From Acholeplasma laidlawii_A (GTDB lineage Bacteria > Bacillota_I > Bacilli_A > Acholeplasmatales > Acholeplasmataceae), in NCBI RefSeq assembly GCF_030166555.2, contig NZ_CP126461.2: DNA of 64,000 nt. One strand, 5' to 3'. Below, in pieces: positions 1 through 9,000 of this stretch. Position 1 is the first letter of the stretch. The number at the start of each line of letters is the position of its first letter. Made by a program: the position numbers and the translations under genes. The notes under the pieces are model-generated. The model was not told the origin of the DNA. It was given only the letters and a program-made list of their open reading frames with translations, and did no database searches.

Positions 1-218
1 TCATACTTATAGATTAGATCAAGTGTTCTTTGGATATAACCATCGATTGCATTTTCTATAGGTAACACTAAGTAGTCGGCACCTTCAAGGGCTTTAAAGG
101 CGCTATCAATGCTATGTTCATAACTTACATCAACATCTAAATTAAGTGCTTTAATAAACTTTGTTGCAGAAATACTAGAGAAATTTAAGTTTGAACCTAG
201 TGTAATAAGTTTTGCCAT
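1..218 (-). CDS. Prephenate dehydratase-like protein, N-terminal part (cut by window edge)
   Basis: Reads leftward from ATG at 218-216 and runs off the window after about 72 codons. The visible part contains ADYLVLPIENAIDGYIQRTL, which fits the PIENxxxGxVxxTLD motif of prephenate dehydratase, the phenylalanine-pathway enzyme with a periplasmic-binding-protein-like fold. The start of the protein (MAKLITLGSNLNFSS) is a divergent form of the usual opening strand. The catalytic Thr-Arg-Phe motif lies outside the window, so enzyme activity cannot be judged. It is divergent from the dioxygenase operon at 357. Confidence 0.55.
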   Translation of the reverse strand, partial: MAKLITLGSNLNFSSISATKFIKALNLDVDVSYEHSIDSAFKALEGADYLVLPIENAIDGYIQRTLDLIYKY

Positions 219-302
219 AGTTATCTTTTCCTGATGTGTAGTCGTGAATTTGTGTTAAATCCTTATATATTATACCACAATTTACCTAAAAAAGCATATT
301 GA

Positions 303-331
303 TGGAAATTATTTCGAATTCGAAATATAAT
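303..331 (+). promoter_or_regulatory. Promoter with MhqR/MarR-type palindromic operator
   Basis: A perfect 18-bp palindrome, TATTTCGAATTCGAAATA, lies at 310-327 and overlaps a TATAAT -10 box at 326-331; a weak -35 (TGGAAA) is at 303-308 with a 17-bp spacer. The palindrome closely resembles the Bacillus MhqR operator, whose core is ATCTCGAATTCGAGAT. Since a MarR-family gene is the third gene of this operon, autoregulation is the natural inference. Confidence 0.7.
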
Positions 332-356
332 GTAACCATGAAATGAGGTAATATAT

Positions 357-1550
357 ATGAAAATACAAGGAATACATCATATTTCAACAATCGTATGGCA
401 CGCACAAGAAAATGTTGATTTCTATGCAGGTGTATTAGGATTAAAATTAATTAAGAGAACATTAAACTTTGATGATCACAATGTGTATCATCTATATTAT
501 GGAAACCACAATGCAGATTTAGGTACAGCAATCACATTCTTCCCATGGCCGAATCATTATAAAGAAGGTATGGTCGGAGATGGGCAGGTTGGTGTAACAA
601 GTTACATGGTACCTGTAGGCTCATTAGATTTTTGGAAAAATAGACTTACTCAATTTAACGTAGCATTTGAAGCACATGAAAGATTAGGAAATAAGTTTCT
701 AAGATTTACTGATTCTCATGGTATTAAAAGTGAATTGATTGAATCAAGTGAAGGTAATCAAAACTTATTTGAGTTTAATGGTGTTACAAAAGATGTAGCA
801 ATTAAAGGTTTTTATGGGGCACTTATATATTCGTCAAATTATAAGGGCACTGTAGAACATTTAACAAATGATTTAGGATTAATTGTTGTCAAAGAAGATA
901 ATGATTACATCAGACTAGATACAGGTCGCATACTTGGTAGATATGTAGATGTATATAAACATAAAACTGGTCGTTCAAGTATGGGCGCTGGTTCGGTTCA
1001 CCATATTGCTTTTGGTGTCGAATCATCTGAAATTGAAACTTGGAAAACCAAATTAGAAGCTAAAGGATTTACAATTAATGGCATCAAGGATAGGAAATTT
1101 TTTAAATCCCTATATTATAGAGAACCAGGTGGTATGATCATTGAACTTGCAACATTAACCCCAGGTTTTGAAACAGATAGTGAGTATAAAGAAGAACCAG
1201 ATCTTTATATGCCACCACATTATATGCACTTGAAGGATGAAGTTGAAGCTAAACTCATGCCACTGTTTGTTAAAAACATTGATAGTCTTTATGAGTATCC
1301 TTATCAAAACAAGGATGAATACGAACGCTGGAAGGCACATCAAGATTTATTAAATAAAATTAACTATTATGCAAAAGAAGCTAAAGTAAGAACTTTAACA
1401 GATAAAGAAATTGAAGAACGACAAGAGCTTAGACATAGATATGTAAAAAGTATTCGAGGCGCAATTCAAAATAATCTAGAAAACATTAAGATAGAAGACG
1501 AAGATGGGGACTTCCAAGAACTCAAAAGGAAAAGAGGTAACGTACAATGA
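357..1550 (+). CDS. Ring-cleaving dioxygenase-like glyoxalase/VOC protein, MhqO type, with C-terminal extension
   Basis: A 397-residue protein with two vicinal-oxygen-chelate modules, roughly residues 1-125 and 147-270. Likely metal ligands are the His pairs in IHHIS (about residues 7-8) and VHHIAFGV (about 215-216) and Glu in MIIELATL (about 263). The family includes Bacillus MhqO/MhqE, implicated in hydroquinone and catechol breakdown. The charged helical tail of about 100 residues after residue 290 is absent from the paralogue next door and makes this protein longer than the usual 310-320 residues. It is first gene of a four-gene operon and overlaps the next gene by 4 bp (ATGA). The substrate is inferred from family membership only. 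Confidence 0.8.
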   Translation: MKIQGIHHISTIVWHAQENVDFYAGVLGLKLIKRTLNFDDHNVYHLYYGNHNADLGTAITFFPWPNHYKEGMVGDGQVGVTSYMVPVGSLDFWKNRLTQFNVAFEAHERLGNKFLRFTDSHGIKSELIESSEGNQNLFEFNGVTKDVAIKGFYGALIYSSNYKGTVEHLTNDLGLIVVKEDNDYIRLDTGRILGRYVDVYKHKTGRSSMGAGSVHHIAFGVESSEIETWKTKLEAKGFTINGIKDRKFFKSLYYREPGGMIIELATLTPGFETDSEYKEEPDLYMPPHYMHLKDEVEAKLMPLFVKNIDSLYEYPYQNKDEYERWKAHQDLLNKINYYAKEAKVRTLTDKEIEERQELRHRYVKSIRGAIQNNLENIKIEDEDGDFQELKRKRGNVQ

Positions 1551-2533
1551 CAAATTTATTAGGTATTCACCATATTACTGCAATTACTAGTAGTGCTCCC
1601 AAAATTTATGATTTTTACACAAATGTATTAGGTTTAAGATTAGTAAAGAAAACTGTGAATCAAGATGATATTAACACCTATCACTTATTCTTTGCAGATG
1701 ATAAAGGAAGTCCTGGTACAGATATTACTTTCTTTGATTTTAAGGGTATTCCTCAAGCTAAACATGGTGTGAATGAAATATCAAGAAGTGGCTTTAGAGT
1801 ACCTAGTGATGAAGCATTAAATTATTGGATCAAACGATTTGATAAATATGAAGTAAAACATACAGATATCCGTATAGTATTTGGAAGAAAAACAATTTAC
1901 TTTAATGACTTCGATGGACAACCTTATGCACTATTTTCAGATGAAGGGATTCCAGGTGTTAAGCCTGGTACACCTTGGTTAAAAGGACCAGTACCTAATG
2001 AATTTGGTATTTATGGATTAGGACCAGTGTATTTTACGGTAAACCGCTTAGAGTCTATGAAAAACATATTGGAAGGTGTATTTAACATTAAAGAAGTAAA
2101 AGTTGAAGGGTCGCTTCACTTATTTGAAATGGGTGAAGGCGGAAATGGTGCATCAGTCATTGTTGAAGAAAGTCTACTTTTACCCCCAGGTACTCAAGGC
2201 TATGGTGGTGTACATCACGTAGCGTTTAGAGTAGATACAAGAAAGTCACTTGATGCATGGGCAAATCATTTAACAAAGTTAGGTGCACCACACTCTGGTT
2301 ATGTTGATCGTTATTACTTTGAATCTGTATATACAAGATTATATCCAGGTATTTTATTTGAACTAGCAACGGATGAACCAGGCTTCATCGACCACGAAGA
2401 AACATATGAGATATTAGGTGAAAAGTTAGCTTTACCACCGGCATTTATTAATAAAAGATCATATGTTGAAAGTGTTGTTAAACATTTTGATACTGTACGC
2501 AGTACGAAAGTATTTAATAAAGAATATTTATAG
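1547..2533 (+). CDS. Ring-cleaving dioxygenase-like glyoxalase/VOC protein, MhqO type
   Basis: A 328-residue paralogue of the upstream gene with the typical family length. Two VOC modules are visible, with GIHHITAI near the start, VHHVAFRV at the start of the second module's C-terminal half and ILFELATDEPGF carrying the likely Glu ligand. Its start overlaps the stop of the preceding gene as ATGA, so the two are translationally coupled. Side-by-side paralogues suggest either heterodimer formation or two substrates; neither can be decided from sequence. Predicted cytoplasmic, metal-dependent. Confidence 0.82.
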   Translation: MTNLLGIHHITAITSSAPKIYDFYTNVLGLRLVKKTVNQDDINTYHLFFADDKGSPGTDITFFDFKGIPQAKHGVNEISRSGFRVPSDEALNYWIKRFDKYEVKHTDIRIVFGRKTIYFNDFDGQPYALFSDEGIPGVKPGTPWLKGPVPNEFGIYGLGPVYFTVNRLESMKNILEGVFNIKEVKVEGSLHLFEMGEGGNGASVIVEESLLLPPGTQGYGGVHHVAFRVDTRKSLDAWANHLTKLGAPHSGYVDRYYFESVYTRLYPGILFELATDEPGFIDHEETYEILGEKLALPPAFINKRSYVESVVKHFDTVRSTKVFNKEYL

Positions 2534-2542
2534 GAGAAGGTC

Positions 2543-2989
2543 ATGATAGAAACGGATAATTTAAAGACAATGCGCATTTTATTTAGAGCAGTTCAGTCGG
2601 TTGAACAAATTGTAAAAAAAGATGTTAAAAACTATAACTTAACTGTAAATGAATTTGCAGCATTAGAAGCGCTATATCAAAAGGGTAAAGTCTCTGTAAA
2701 TACGATGTGTCAAATGGTTTTAATACCTAATTCTTCAATGACTTATGTACTCGATAAACTAGAAGAAAAAGGTTATATTACACGTACTCAAGATCCCGAT
2801 GATAAGCGAACATTTTATGTTGAACTTAGCATAGAGGGTAAAAAGTATGCTGATGAGATCTTACCTAAACACTATAAGGTCATGAATCAAGTATTTTCAA
2901 TTCTTTCTAAAGAAGAACAAGAGTTACTTCATCAAACTTTAAAAAAACTAGGCTATCACGCCATAGATATGGAGGAATTGATTAAATGA
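2543..2989 (+). CDS. MarR-family transcriptional regulator (MhqR-like)
   Basis: A 148-residue winged-helix protein. The wing segment DKLEEKGYITRTQDPDDKRT matches the MarR signature with its conserved D-x-R. A strong Shine-Dalgarno AGGAGAAGG lies just upstream of the ATG. Its place inside a dioxygenase/esterase operon, with an MhqR-like palindrome on the operon promoter, points to an autorepressor released by quinones or other electrophiles. In Bacillus MhqR a Cys in the N-terminal part is important; here the Cys in NTMCQMV sits in the DNA-binding part, so the sensing mechanism is open. Confidence 0.85.
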   Translation: MIETDNLKTMRILFRAVQSVEQIVKKDVKNYNLTVNEFAALEALYQKGKVSVNTMCQMVLIPNSSMTYVLDKLEEKGYITRTQDPDDKRTFYVELSIEGKKYADEILPKHYKVMNQVFSILSKEEQELLHQTLKKLGYHAIDMEELIK

Positions 2990-3579
2990 AACACATCTTT
3001 TTAAATAAGAAAAGTGAATCTACATTTTTAGCACTACATGGTACAGGTGGTGATGAAAATGATTTGGTGCCCCTAGTAAATTACTTAAACCCTACCTTTA
3101 ATATATTATCACCTAGAGGCAATGTGAGTGAACAAGGTATGAACAGATTCTTTAAAAGACATGGTATAGGTAACTATGATATCAAAAACTTAGAAGATGA
3201 GACAACGAATCTAAATGAGTTTATCAGATTAAGCATAACAAACTATGGACTTGATCAAAGTCAAATGGTTGGGTTGGGATTTTCTAATGGTGCAAATATT
3301 TTAGAATCTCTCCTTCAACTATATGGACCTATTTTAAAGAAAGTTGTACTATTAAGTCCAGTCTTTTTACAACCAAATAAACCTTTTAAAGATTTAACGG
3401 GTGTAGATATATTTATTGCAACATCAGATAATGATCCTTATGTTAAAAATAAGGAAAATGATTGGCTCGTTGATGCACTAAAAGCTGCACATGCCAATGT
3501 CTATGTGAATAAACATCAAGGTGGTCACCAAATGAATCAAGCAATTCTAGAAGATTTAAAGAAATGGTTAACGAAATAA
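2986..3579 (+). CDS. Small alpha/beta-hydrolase, phospholipase/carboxylesterase family (MhqD-like)
   Basis: A 197-residue hydrolase, about the length of Bacillus MhqD. The oxyanion region LHGTGGDE is near residue 18, the nucleophile elbow GFSNGAN puts Ser at about residue 98, and the catalytic His is in GGHQM near residue 180. An Asp in the ATSDNDPYV segment would complete the triad. It overlaps the MarR gene by 4 bp and ends the operon before a terminator. The natural substrate is unknown for this family; association with quinone resistance comes from context. Confidence 0.8.
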   Translation: MKHIFLNKKSESTFLALHGTGGDENDLVPLVNYLNPTFNILSPRGNVSEQGMNRFFKRHGIGNYDIKNLEDETTNLNEFIRLSITNYGLDQSQMVGLGFSNGANILESLLQLYGPILKKVVLLSPVFLQPNKPFKDLTGVDIFIATSDNDPYVKNKENDWLVDALKAAHANVYVNKHQGGHQMNQAILEDLKKWLTK

Positions 3580-3586
3580 ACTTATT

Positions 3587-3609
3587 AAAGGGCCAAAAAG
3601 GCTCTTTTT
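3587..3609 (+). terminator. Rho-independent terminator of the dioxygenase operon
   Basis: Stem AGGGCC (3589-3594) pairs with GGCTCT (3600-3605) around an A5 loop and runs into a T-tract. Confidence 0.7.
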
Positions 3610-3648
3610 CGTTTATAATAGTAATAGATTAATAAAGGAAGTATTTAA

Positions 3649-4098
3649 ATGATTATTTACATGCCCAATAAGCGTTTGTGGAAATTTATAGGTATTTTAA
3701 CACCGTTTAATTTACTATCTATCGTATGTATAGTATTAAGTGTCATGTATGATAATGATCCTTTGCTCACTATCACAACAATATTCATCATACTAATCAT
3801 TTTAGTATTTAGCTTAGGCAGTAGAATTATTAGAAAAGATAATGTGATTCTAACTAAAGATAGTATCTCATTTGGTTTAAAGGATAAAGATACAAGCTAT
3901 CTTAAAATGCTATTTCTACAATTTGAAAAGGATAGTACTCGTTTTGTTGATATCATAAAATATAGTTACGATGAACAACAAAAGTTACTTACATTACATA
4001 CGAAACAAGGTATTAAACATATCGAATTAAAACATTTTACATCTAAAGTAGTACTAAAGATTACTACTTATGTAGATGAAAGGATAAATCATGGTTAA
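3649..4098 (+). CDS. Small membrane protein, possible bacterial PH-like domain
   Basis: A 149-residue protein with two adjacent hydrophobic segments near residues 13-32 and 38-56, then a soluble part of about 90 residues. An AAGGAAG ribosome site stands 8 nt before the ATG. The arrangement of two N-terminal membrane spans followed by a beta-rich domain (RKDNVILTKDSISFGLKD) resembles YdbS/PH-like membrane proteins, but no diagnostic motif is visible and the function is unknown. The gene overlaps the following Nudix gene by 8 bp, so the two are co-expressed. Confidence 0.65.
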   Translation: MIIYMPNKRLWKFIGILTPFNLLSIVCIVLSVMYDNDPLLTITTIFIILIILVFSLGSRIIRKDNVILTKDSISFGLKDKDTSYLKMLFLQFEKDSTRFVDIIKYSYDEQQKLLTLHTKQGIKHIELKHFTSKVVLKITTYVDERINHG

Positions 4099-4507
4099 AG
4101 AAGTATCTGCAGGTGCAGTCGTATATACAAAAGTAGACGATCAATATCTATTTTTAATGATTCAAAATAAAAATGGAAATCATTTTTCATTTCCTAAAGG
4201 TCATGTAGAAAAAAATGAATCCATTATGGATACAGCAAAAAGAGAAGTGAGTGAAGAAACTGGTATTCTTTACGAAATTGCTTCAAATAAAATGGAAACT
4301 ATTACATACTTGATGCCAAATGGTATTTATAAAGATGTTTATTATTTTTTAGGTGAAGCACTAAACCAAAAGATTACTCAACAAGTCTCTGAAGTTTTAC
4401 ATGCTGGTTGGTACAACTATGAACAAGTATTACAATACTTAACATATGACAATGATAAAATAGCCTTTATTAAGCTAACCAAAGAATTGAAAAAGGACAT
4501 AAAATGA
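4091..4507 (+). CDS. Nudix hydrolase
   Basis: A 138-residue single-domain Nudix protein. Its Nudix box, starting GHVEKNES and ending REVSEETGI (about residues 36-58), matches GX5EX7REUXEEXGU at every defined position. The opening SAGAVVYTK and the context GHVEKNE-type motif are common in diadenosine-tetraphosphate-type hydrolases, so cleavage of a nucleoside diphosphate-linked compound is likely; the exact substrate is not readable. It overlaps both neighbours by a few bases, forming a three-gene unit with the membrane protein and the RNA methyltransferase. Confidence 0.88.
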   Translation: MVKEVSAGAVVYTKVDDQYLFLMIQNKNGNHFSFPKGHVEKNESIMDTAKREVSEETGILYEIASNKMETITYLMPNGIYKDVYYFLGEALNQKITQQVSEVLHAGWYNYEQVLQYLTYDNDKIAFIKLTKELKKDIK

Positions 4508-5646
4508 GTAAAGACTATAATGATGATATAGCATTTGAAACACTAGATACTTCATCTTTTGAACAAATGCCTTATAAAGACCAATTAAAACAAAAAGAAA
4601 AATACATTAAGTCTCTTTTTAATAAAGAGGTTTTACCAATAGTACCAAATCCAGTACCTAGAGGTTATAGACATAAAGCGGTATTATCTGCAACCAATGT
4701 CAATGTCAATAATAACCAACAAATACGGTTAGGTTTATTTATTGAAGGTACTACAAAAATTAAACCTAAACTAGGTCATTTTTTACATGATAAAGACATT
4801 GATTTAGTGTTTGAAACCATTGAAAAGTTATTAATTAAATATAAACATAAAGCCTATGCTAAAAATTACCGACAAGGTATTATTAAGCATGTTATGATTA
4901 GAAAATCATTTAAAACAGGTGATTTAATGGTTATCTTTTCTACCCAGTTAAATAATTTTCCAAATCATAAAAAGATTGTAAATGAGCTCATTGCACTACA
5001 CCCAAATGTAAAAACTATTATTCAAAATATTCATAAAAAAGATACTAAGTTTGTCTTACTAGAAGAACAACGTATTTTGTATGGTAAGGGCTTTATCATC
5101 GATAGTATCCGTGATATAAACTTTAAGATATCTGCAAATGCATTCTATCAAATTAACCCGATGCAAATGTTTAATTTATATGATAAAGTATTTGAGTTTG
5201 CGAATATTGAAAAAACGGATATAGTCATTGATGCTTATTCAGGAATTGGTACAATCACATTACTAGCATCTAAGTACGCTAAAAAAGTGTACGGATTAGA
5301 AATTAATCCAGCATCTCATAAAGATGCTATCGATAATAAGCGTTTGAATCAAATTACTAACGCAGAATTTATTTTAGGTGATGTGGAACAAACGATAGAA
5401 AACTTTACTGACAAGGTAGATACATTAATTATGGACCCAGCAAGAGATGGTGCAAGTCTTAAATTTATCCAAACAGTATTAAAACTAAAACCTAAAAAAA
5501 TTGTGTATGTATCATGCAATCCAGATACTCAAGAAAGAGATTATAAGCAATTAAGAAACTTTTATAATCTAACTAAAATATTACCATTTGATATGTTTAG
5601 TTATACGCCACATATAGAAAATATTATTCTTCTTGAATTAAAATAA
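4504..5646 (+). CDS. rlmD: 23S rRNA (uracil-5-)-methyltransferase, RlmD/TrmA family
   Basis: A 380-residue SAM-dependent m5U methyltransferase. The SAM-binding loop DAYSGIGT is near residue 243, followed by DPARDG and the catalytic Cys in VSCNPDT near residue 337. The N-terminal part lacks both an obvious TRAM domain and the four-Cys iron-sulfur cluster of E. coli RlmD, which makes it shorter than the usual 430-460 residues. The symbol follows the common name for the family; the actual target uridine (rRNA or tRNA) cannot be told. It overlaps the Nudix gene by 4 bp and ends at a strong terminator. Confidence 0.8.
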   Translation: MSKDYNDDIAFETLDTSSFEQMPYKDQLKQKEKYIKSLFNKEVLPIVPNPVPRGYRHKAVLSATNVNVNNNQQIRLGLFIEGTTKIKPKLGHFLHDKDIDLVFETIEKLLIKYKHKAYAKNYRQGIIKHVMIRKSFKTGDLMVIFSTQLNNFPNHKKIVNELIALHPNVKTIIQNIHKKDTKFVLLEEQRILYGKGFIIDSIRDINFKISANAFYQINPMQMFNLYDKVFEFANIEKTDIVIDAYSGIGTITLLASKYAKKVYGLEINPASHKDAIDNKRLNQITNAEFILGDVEQTIENFTDKVDTLIMDPARDGASLKFIQTVLKLKPKKIVYVSCNPDTQERDYKQLRNFYNLTKILPFDMFSYTPHIENIILLELK

Positions 5647-5650
5647 CATT

Positions 5651-5720
5651 ACAAAGCCATTCATATAATAGAACAAGAAGCATTTATCCCTTAAAAACGG
5701 GGTTAAATGCTTCTTTTTTA
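5651..5720 (+). repeat. 70-bp direct repeat, copy A
   Basis: The segment from ACAAAGCCATTCATATAATA through the terminator T-tract is repeated at 19368-19437 with only about four or five mismatches. The two copies bracket the giant lipoprotein gene. Confidence 0.88.
5677..5719 (+). terminator. Rho-independent terminator of the methyltransferase operon
   Basis: Stem GAAGCATTTA (5677-5686) pairs perfectly with TAAATGCTTC (5703-5712), followed by T6. A diverged copy of this terminator and its flank recurs at 19368-19437. Confidence 0.88.
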
Positions 5721-5729
5721 CTTTTTGCC

Positions 5730-5765
5730 CAATGTGGAAACATATCAAAATCAATGTGGAAACAT
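5730..5765 (+). repeat. Two tandem CAATGTGGAAACAT motifs, 22-bp period
   Basis: CAATGTGGAAACAT occurs at 5730-5743 and again at 5752-5765. Repeated short blocks at about 22-bp spacing are typical of transposase-binding ends of IS21-type elements, so this may be a leftover IS end; no transposase lies next to it. The rest of the 5721-5922 gap shows no gene. Confidence 0.4.
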
Positions 5766-5922
5766 CAAACTATGCTATAAGCATATATTTTCTTGAGTGT
5801 GAGAACAATAGCCCCACTCACAAAAAACTACTTAAAAATAAATATATATGTTTTTAATTGTCAAATCTTCTATGTATCTAAATAGTATTAGTGTTAATAC
5901 TGCTAGGAAACATAGTTTTTTC

Positions 5923-5960
5923 ATATATTGTATAACAATATATACGTATTATGCTATAAT
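5923..5960 (+). promoter_or_regulatory. Promoter and inverted repeat before the giant lipoprotein gene
   Basis: A perfect inverted repeat, ATATATTGT-ATA-ACAATATAT, covers 5923-5943. It lies where the -35 region would be for an extended -10 box TGCTATAAT (5952-5960). This places a plausible repressor or activator site on the promoter; no cognate regulator is evident nearby. Confidence 0.5.
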
Positions 5961-6016
5961 TTCAAGTGAAGTATAGTTTTTATAATATAAATATAAACTT
6001 AAATTTAGGGGGATTT

Positions 6017-9000
6017 ATGAGGGGATTTAGAAGAATATTTTTAAGTATAACATTGTTACTTGCATTAATAACGCTTGTAGGATGTACGGGGATAGATGGA
6101 AATAATGGTAATGACGGACTACCAGGTATTGATGGTGTATCAATTACGCAAGTTATCATTAATGATCAAGATGAATTGATCATTACTTTTAGTGATGGAA
6201 CAACTAGTAATTTAGGTGTTGTACGTGGAGAAGATGGCACGAACGGATCTAATGGTTTAGGTGTTTCATCTTTTAGTTTAAATGATGAAGGAGAACTTGT
6301 TGTTACTTATAGTGATAATACAACAAAAAACTTAGGGAAAATTATTGGTGCAAATGGCAATCCGGGTGCTGATGGAAAAGAAGTTAGTCTACAAGTAGCA
6401 AATGGTTACATCCAGTGGAAGTATGATACGGATGAAACATGGATTAACTTAATAGAGTTATCAAGTTTAGTAGGAGCAAAAGGTGATACGGGTAATGCAG
6501 GTAGTGATGGTAGTGATGGAAAAGAAGTATTATTCCAAGTAAGTGCAACTCATATCCAGTGGCAATACGTAGGAGATAGCACGTGGAAAGATTTAGTCGC
6601 TTTATCGACTTTGGTTGGTGCTAAGGGTGAACAAGGAAATCCAGGTGCTGATGGTAAAGAAGTTAGTCTACAAGTAGCAAATGGTTACATCCAGTGGAAG
6701 TATGATACGGATGAAACATGGATTAACTTAATTGAGTTATCAAGTTTAGTAGGAGCAAAAGGTGATACGGGTAATGCAGGTAGTGATGGTAGTGATGGAA
6801 AAGAAGTATTATTCCAAGTAAGTGCAACTCATATCCAATGGCAATACGTAGGAGATAGCACGTGGAAAGATTTAGTCGCTTTATCGACTTTGGTTGGTGC
6901 TAAGGGTGAACAAGGAAATCCAGGTGCTGATGGTAAAGAAGTTAGTCTACAAGTAGCAAATGGTTACATCCAGTGGAAGTATGATACGGATGAAACATGG
7001 ATTAACTTAATTGAGTTATCAAGTTTAGTAGGAGCAAAAGGTGATACGGGTAATGCAGGTAGTGATGGTACTGATGGATTAAATGGTATTGATGGTCGAG
7101 AAGTCTTATTCCAAGTCGCAGATGGTTTTATACAGTGGCAATACACCGGAGATTCATCCTGGACAAATTTAGTAGAGCTTACAAGTTTAGTTGGACCTGC
7201 TGGACAAGATGGCGTGGATGGTATCGATGGCAAACAAGTAACCTTCCAAGTGAGTGAAGGGTTTATCCAATGGCAATATGTTGGAGATACAACTTGGACT
7301 AACTTAATTGATCTTCAAACGATTACTGGCGCAGATGGAAGTAATGGTACAGACGGTGCCGATGGTCGAGAAGTTTTATTCCAAGTCGCAGAAGGTTTTA
7401 TACAGTGGCAATACACCGGAGATACTACATGGACCAATTTAGTAGAGCTTACGAGTTTAGTTGGACCTGCTGGACAAGATGGCGTGGATGGTATTAACGG
7501 CAAACAAGTAACCTTCCAAGTGAGTGAAGGGTTTATCCAATTGCAATATGTTGGAGATACAACTTGGACTAACTTAATTGATCTTCAAACGATTACTGGC
7601 GCAGATGGAAGTAATGGTACAGACGGTGCCGATGGTCGAGAAGTCTTATTCCAAGTCGCAGATGGTTTTATACAGTGGCAATACACCGGAGATACTACAT
7701 GGACCAATTTAGTAGAGCTTACGAGTTTAGTTGGACCTGCTGGACAAGATGGCGTGGATGGTATTAACGGCAAACAAGTAACCTTCCAAGTGAGTGAAGG
7801 GTTTATCCAATGGCAATATGTTGGAGATACAACTTGGACTAACTTAATTGATCTTCAAACGATTACTGGCGCAGATGGAAGTAAGGGTACAGACGGTGCC
7901 GATGGTCGAGAAGTCTTATTCCAAGTATCGGGTGGTTATATCCAATGGCAATACACCGGAGATTCATCCTGGATCAATTTAGTAGAGCTTACGAGTTTAG
8001 TGGGACCTGCTGGACAAGATGGCGTGGATGGTATTAACGGCAAACAAGTAACCTTCCAAGTGAGTGAAGGGTTTATCCAATGGCAATATGTTGGAGATAC
8101 AACTTGGACTAACTTAATTGATCTTCAAACGATTACTGGCGCAGATGGAAGTAATGGTACAGACGGTGCCGATGGTCGAGAAGTCTTATTCCAAGTCGCA
8201 GAAGGATATATTAAGTGGCAATACACCGGAGATTCATCCTGGACAAATTTAGTAGAGCTTACAAGTTTAGTTGGCCCTGCTGGACAAGATGGCGTGGATG
8301 GTATTAACGGCAAACAAGTAACCTTCCAAGTGAGTGAAGGGTTTATCCAATGGCAATATGTTGGAGATACAACTTGGACTAACTTAATTGATCTTCAAAC
8401 GATTACTGGCGCAGATGGAAGTAATGGTACAGACGGTGCCGATGGTAGAGAAGTTTTATTCCAAGTCGCAGATGGTTTTATACAGTGGCAATACACCGGA
8501 GATTCATCCTGGACAAATTTAGTAGAGCTTACAAGTTTAGTTGGACCTGCTGGACAAGATGGCGTGGATGGTATTAACGGCAAACAAGTAACCTTCCAAG
8601 TGAGTGAAGGGTTTATCCAATGGCAATATGTTGGAGATACAACTTGGACTAACTTAATTGATCTTCAAACGATTACTGGCGCAGATGGAAGTAATGGTAC
8701 AGACGGTGCCGATGGTCGAGAAGTCTTATTCCAAGTCGCAGAAGGATATATTCAGTGGCAATACACCGGAGATACTACATGGACCAATTTAGTCGAACTG
8801 ACAACACTCGTTGGCCCAGCTGGCGCGGACGGCGTGGATGGTATTAACGGCAAACAAGTAACCTTCCAAGTGAGTGAAGGGTTTATCCAATGGCAATATG
8901 TTGGAGATACAACTTGGACTAACTTAATTGATCTTCAAACGATTACTGGCGCAGATGGAAGTAATGGTACAGACGGTGCCGATGGTCGAGAAGTCTTATT

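Noticed and set aside
6964..8583. Several Pro-Ser-rich open frames on the minus strand, 270 bp apart
   Set aside because: They are antisense shadows of the collagen-like repeats, with no ribosome sites and identical sequence from copy to copy.
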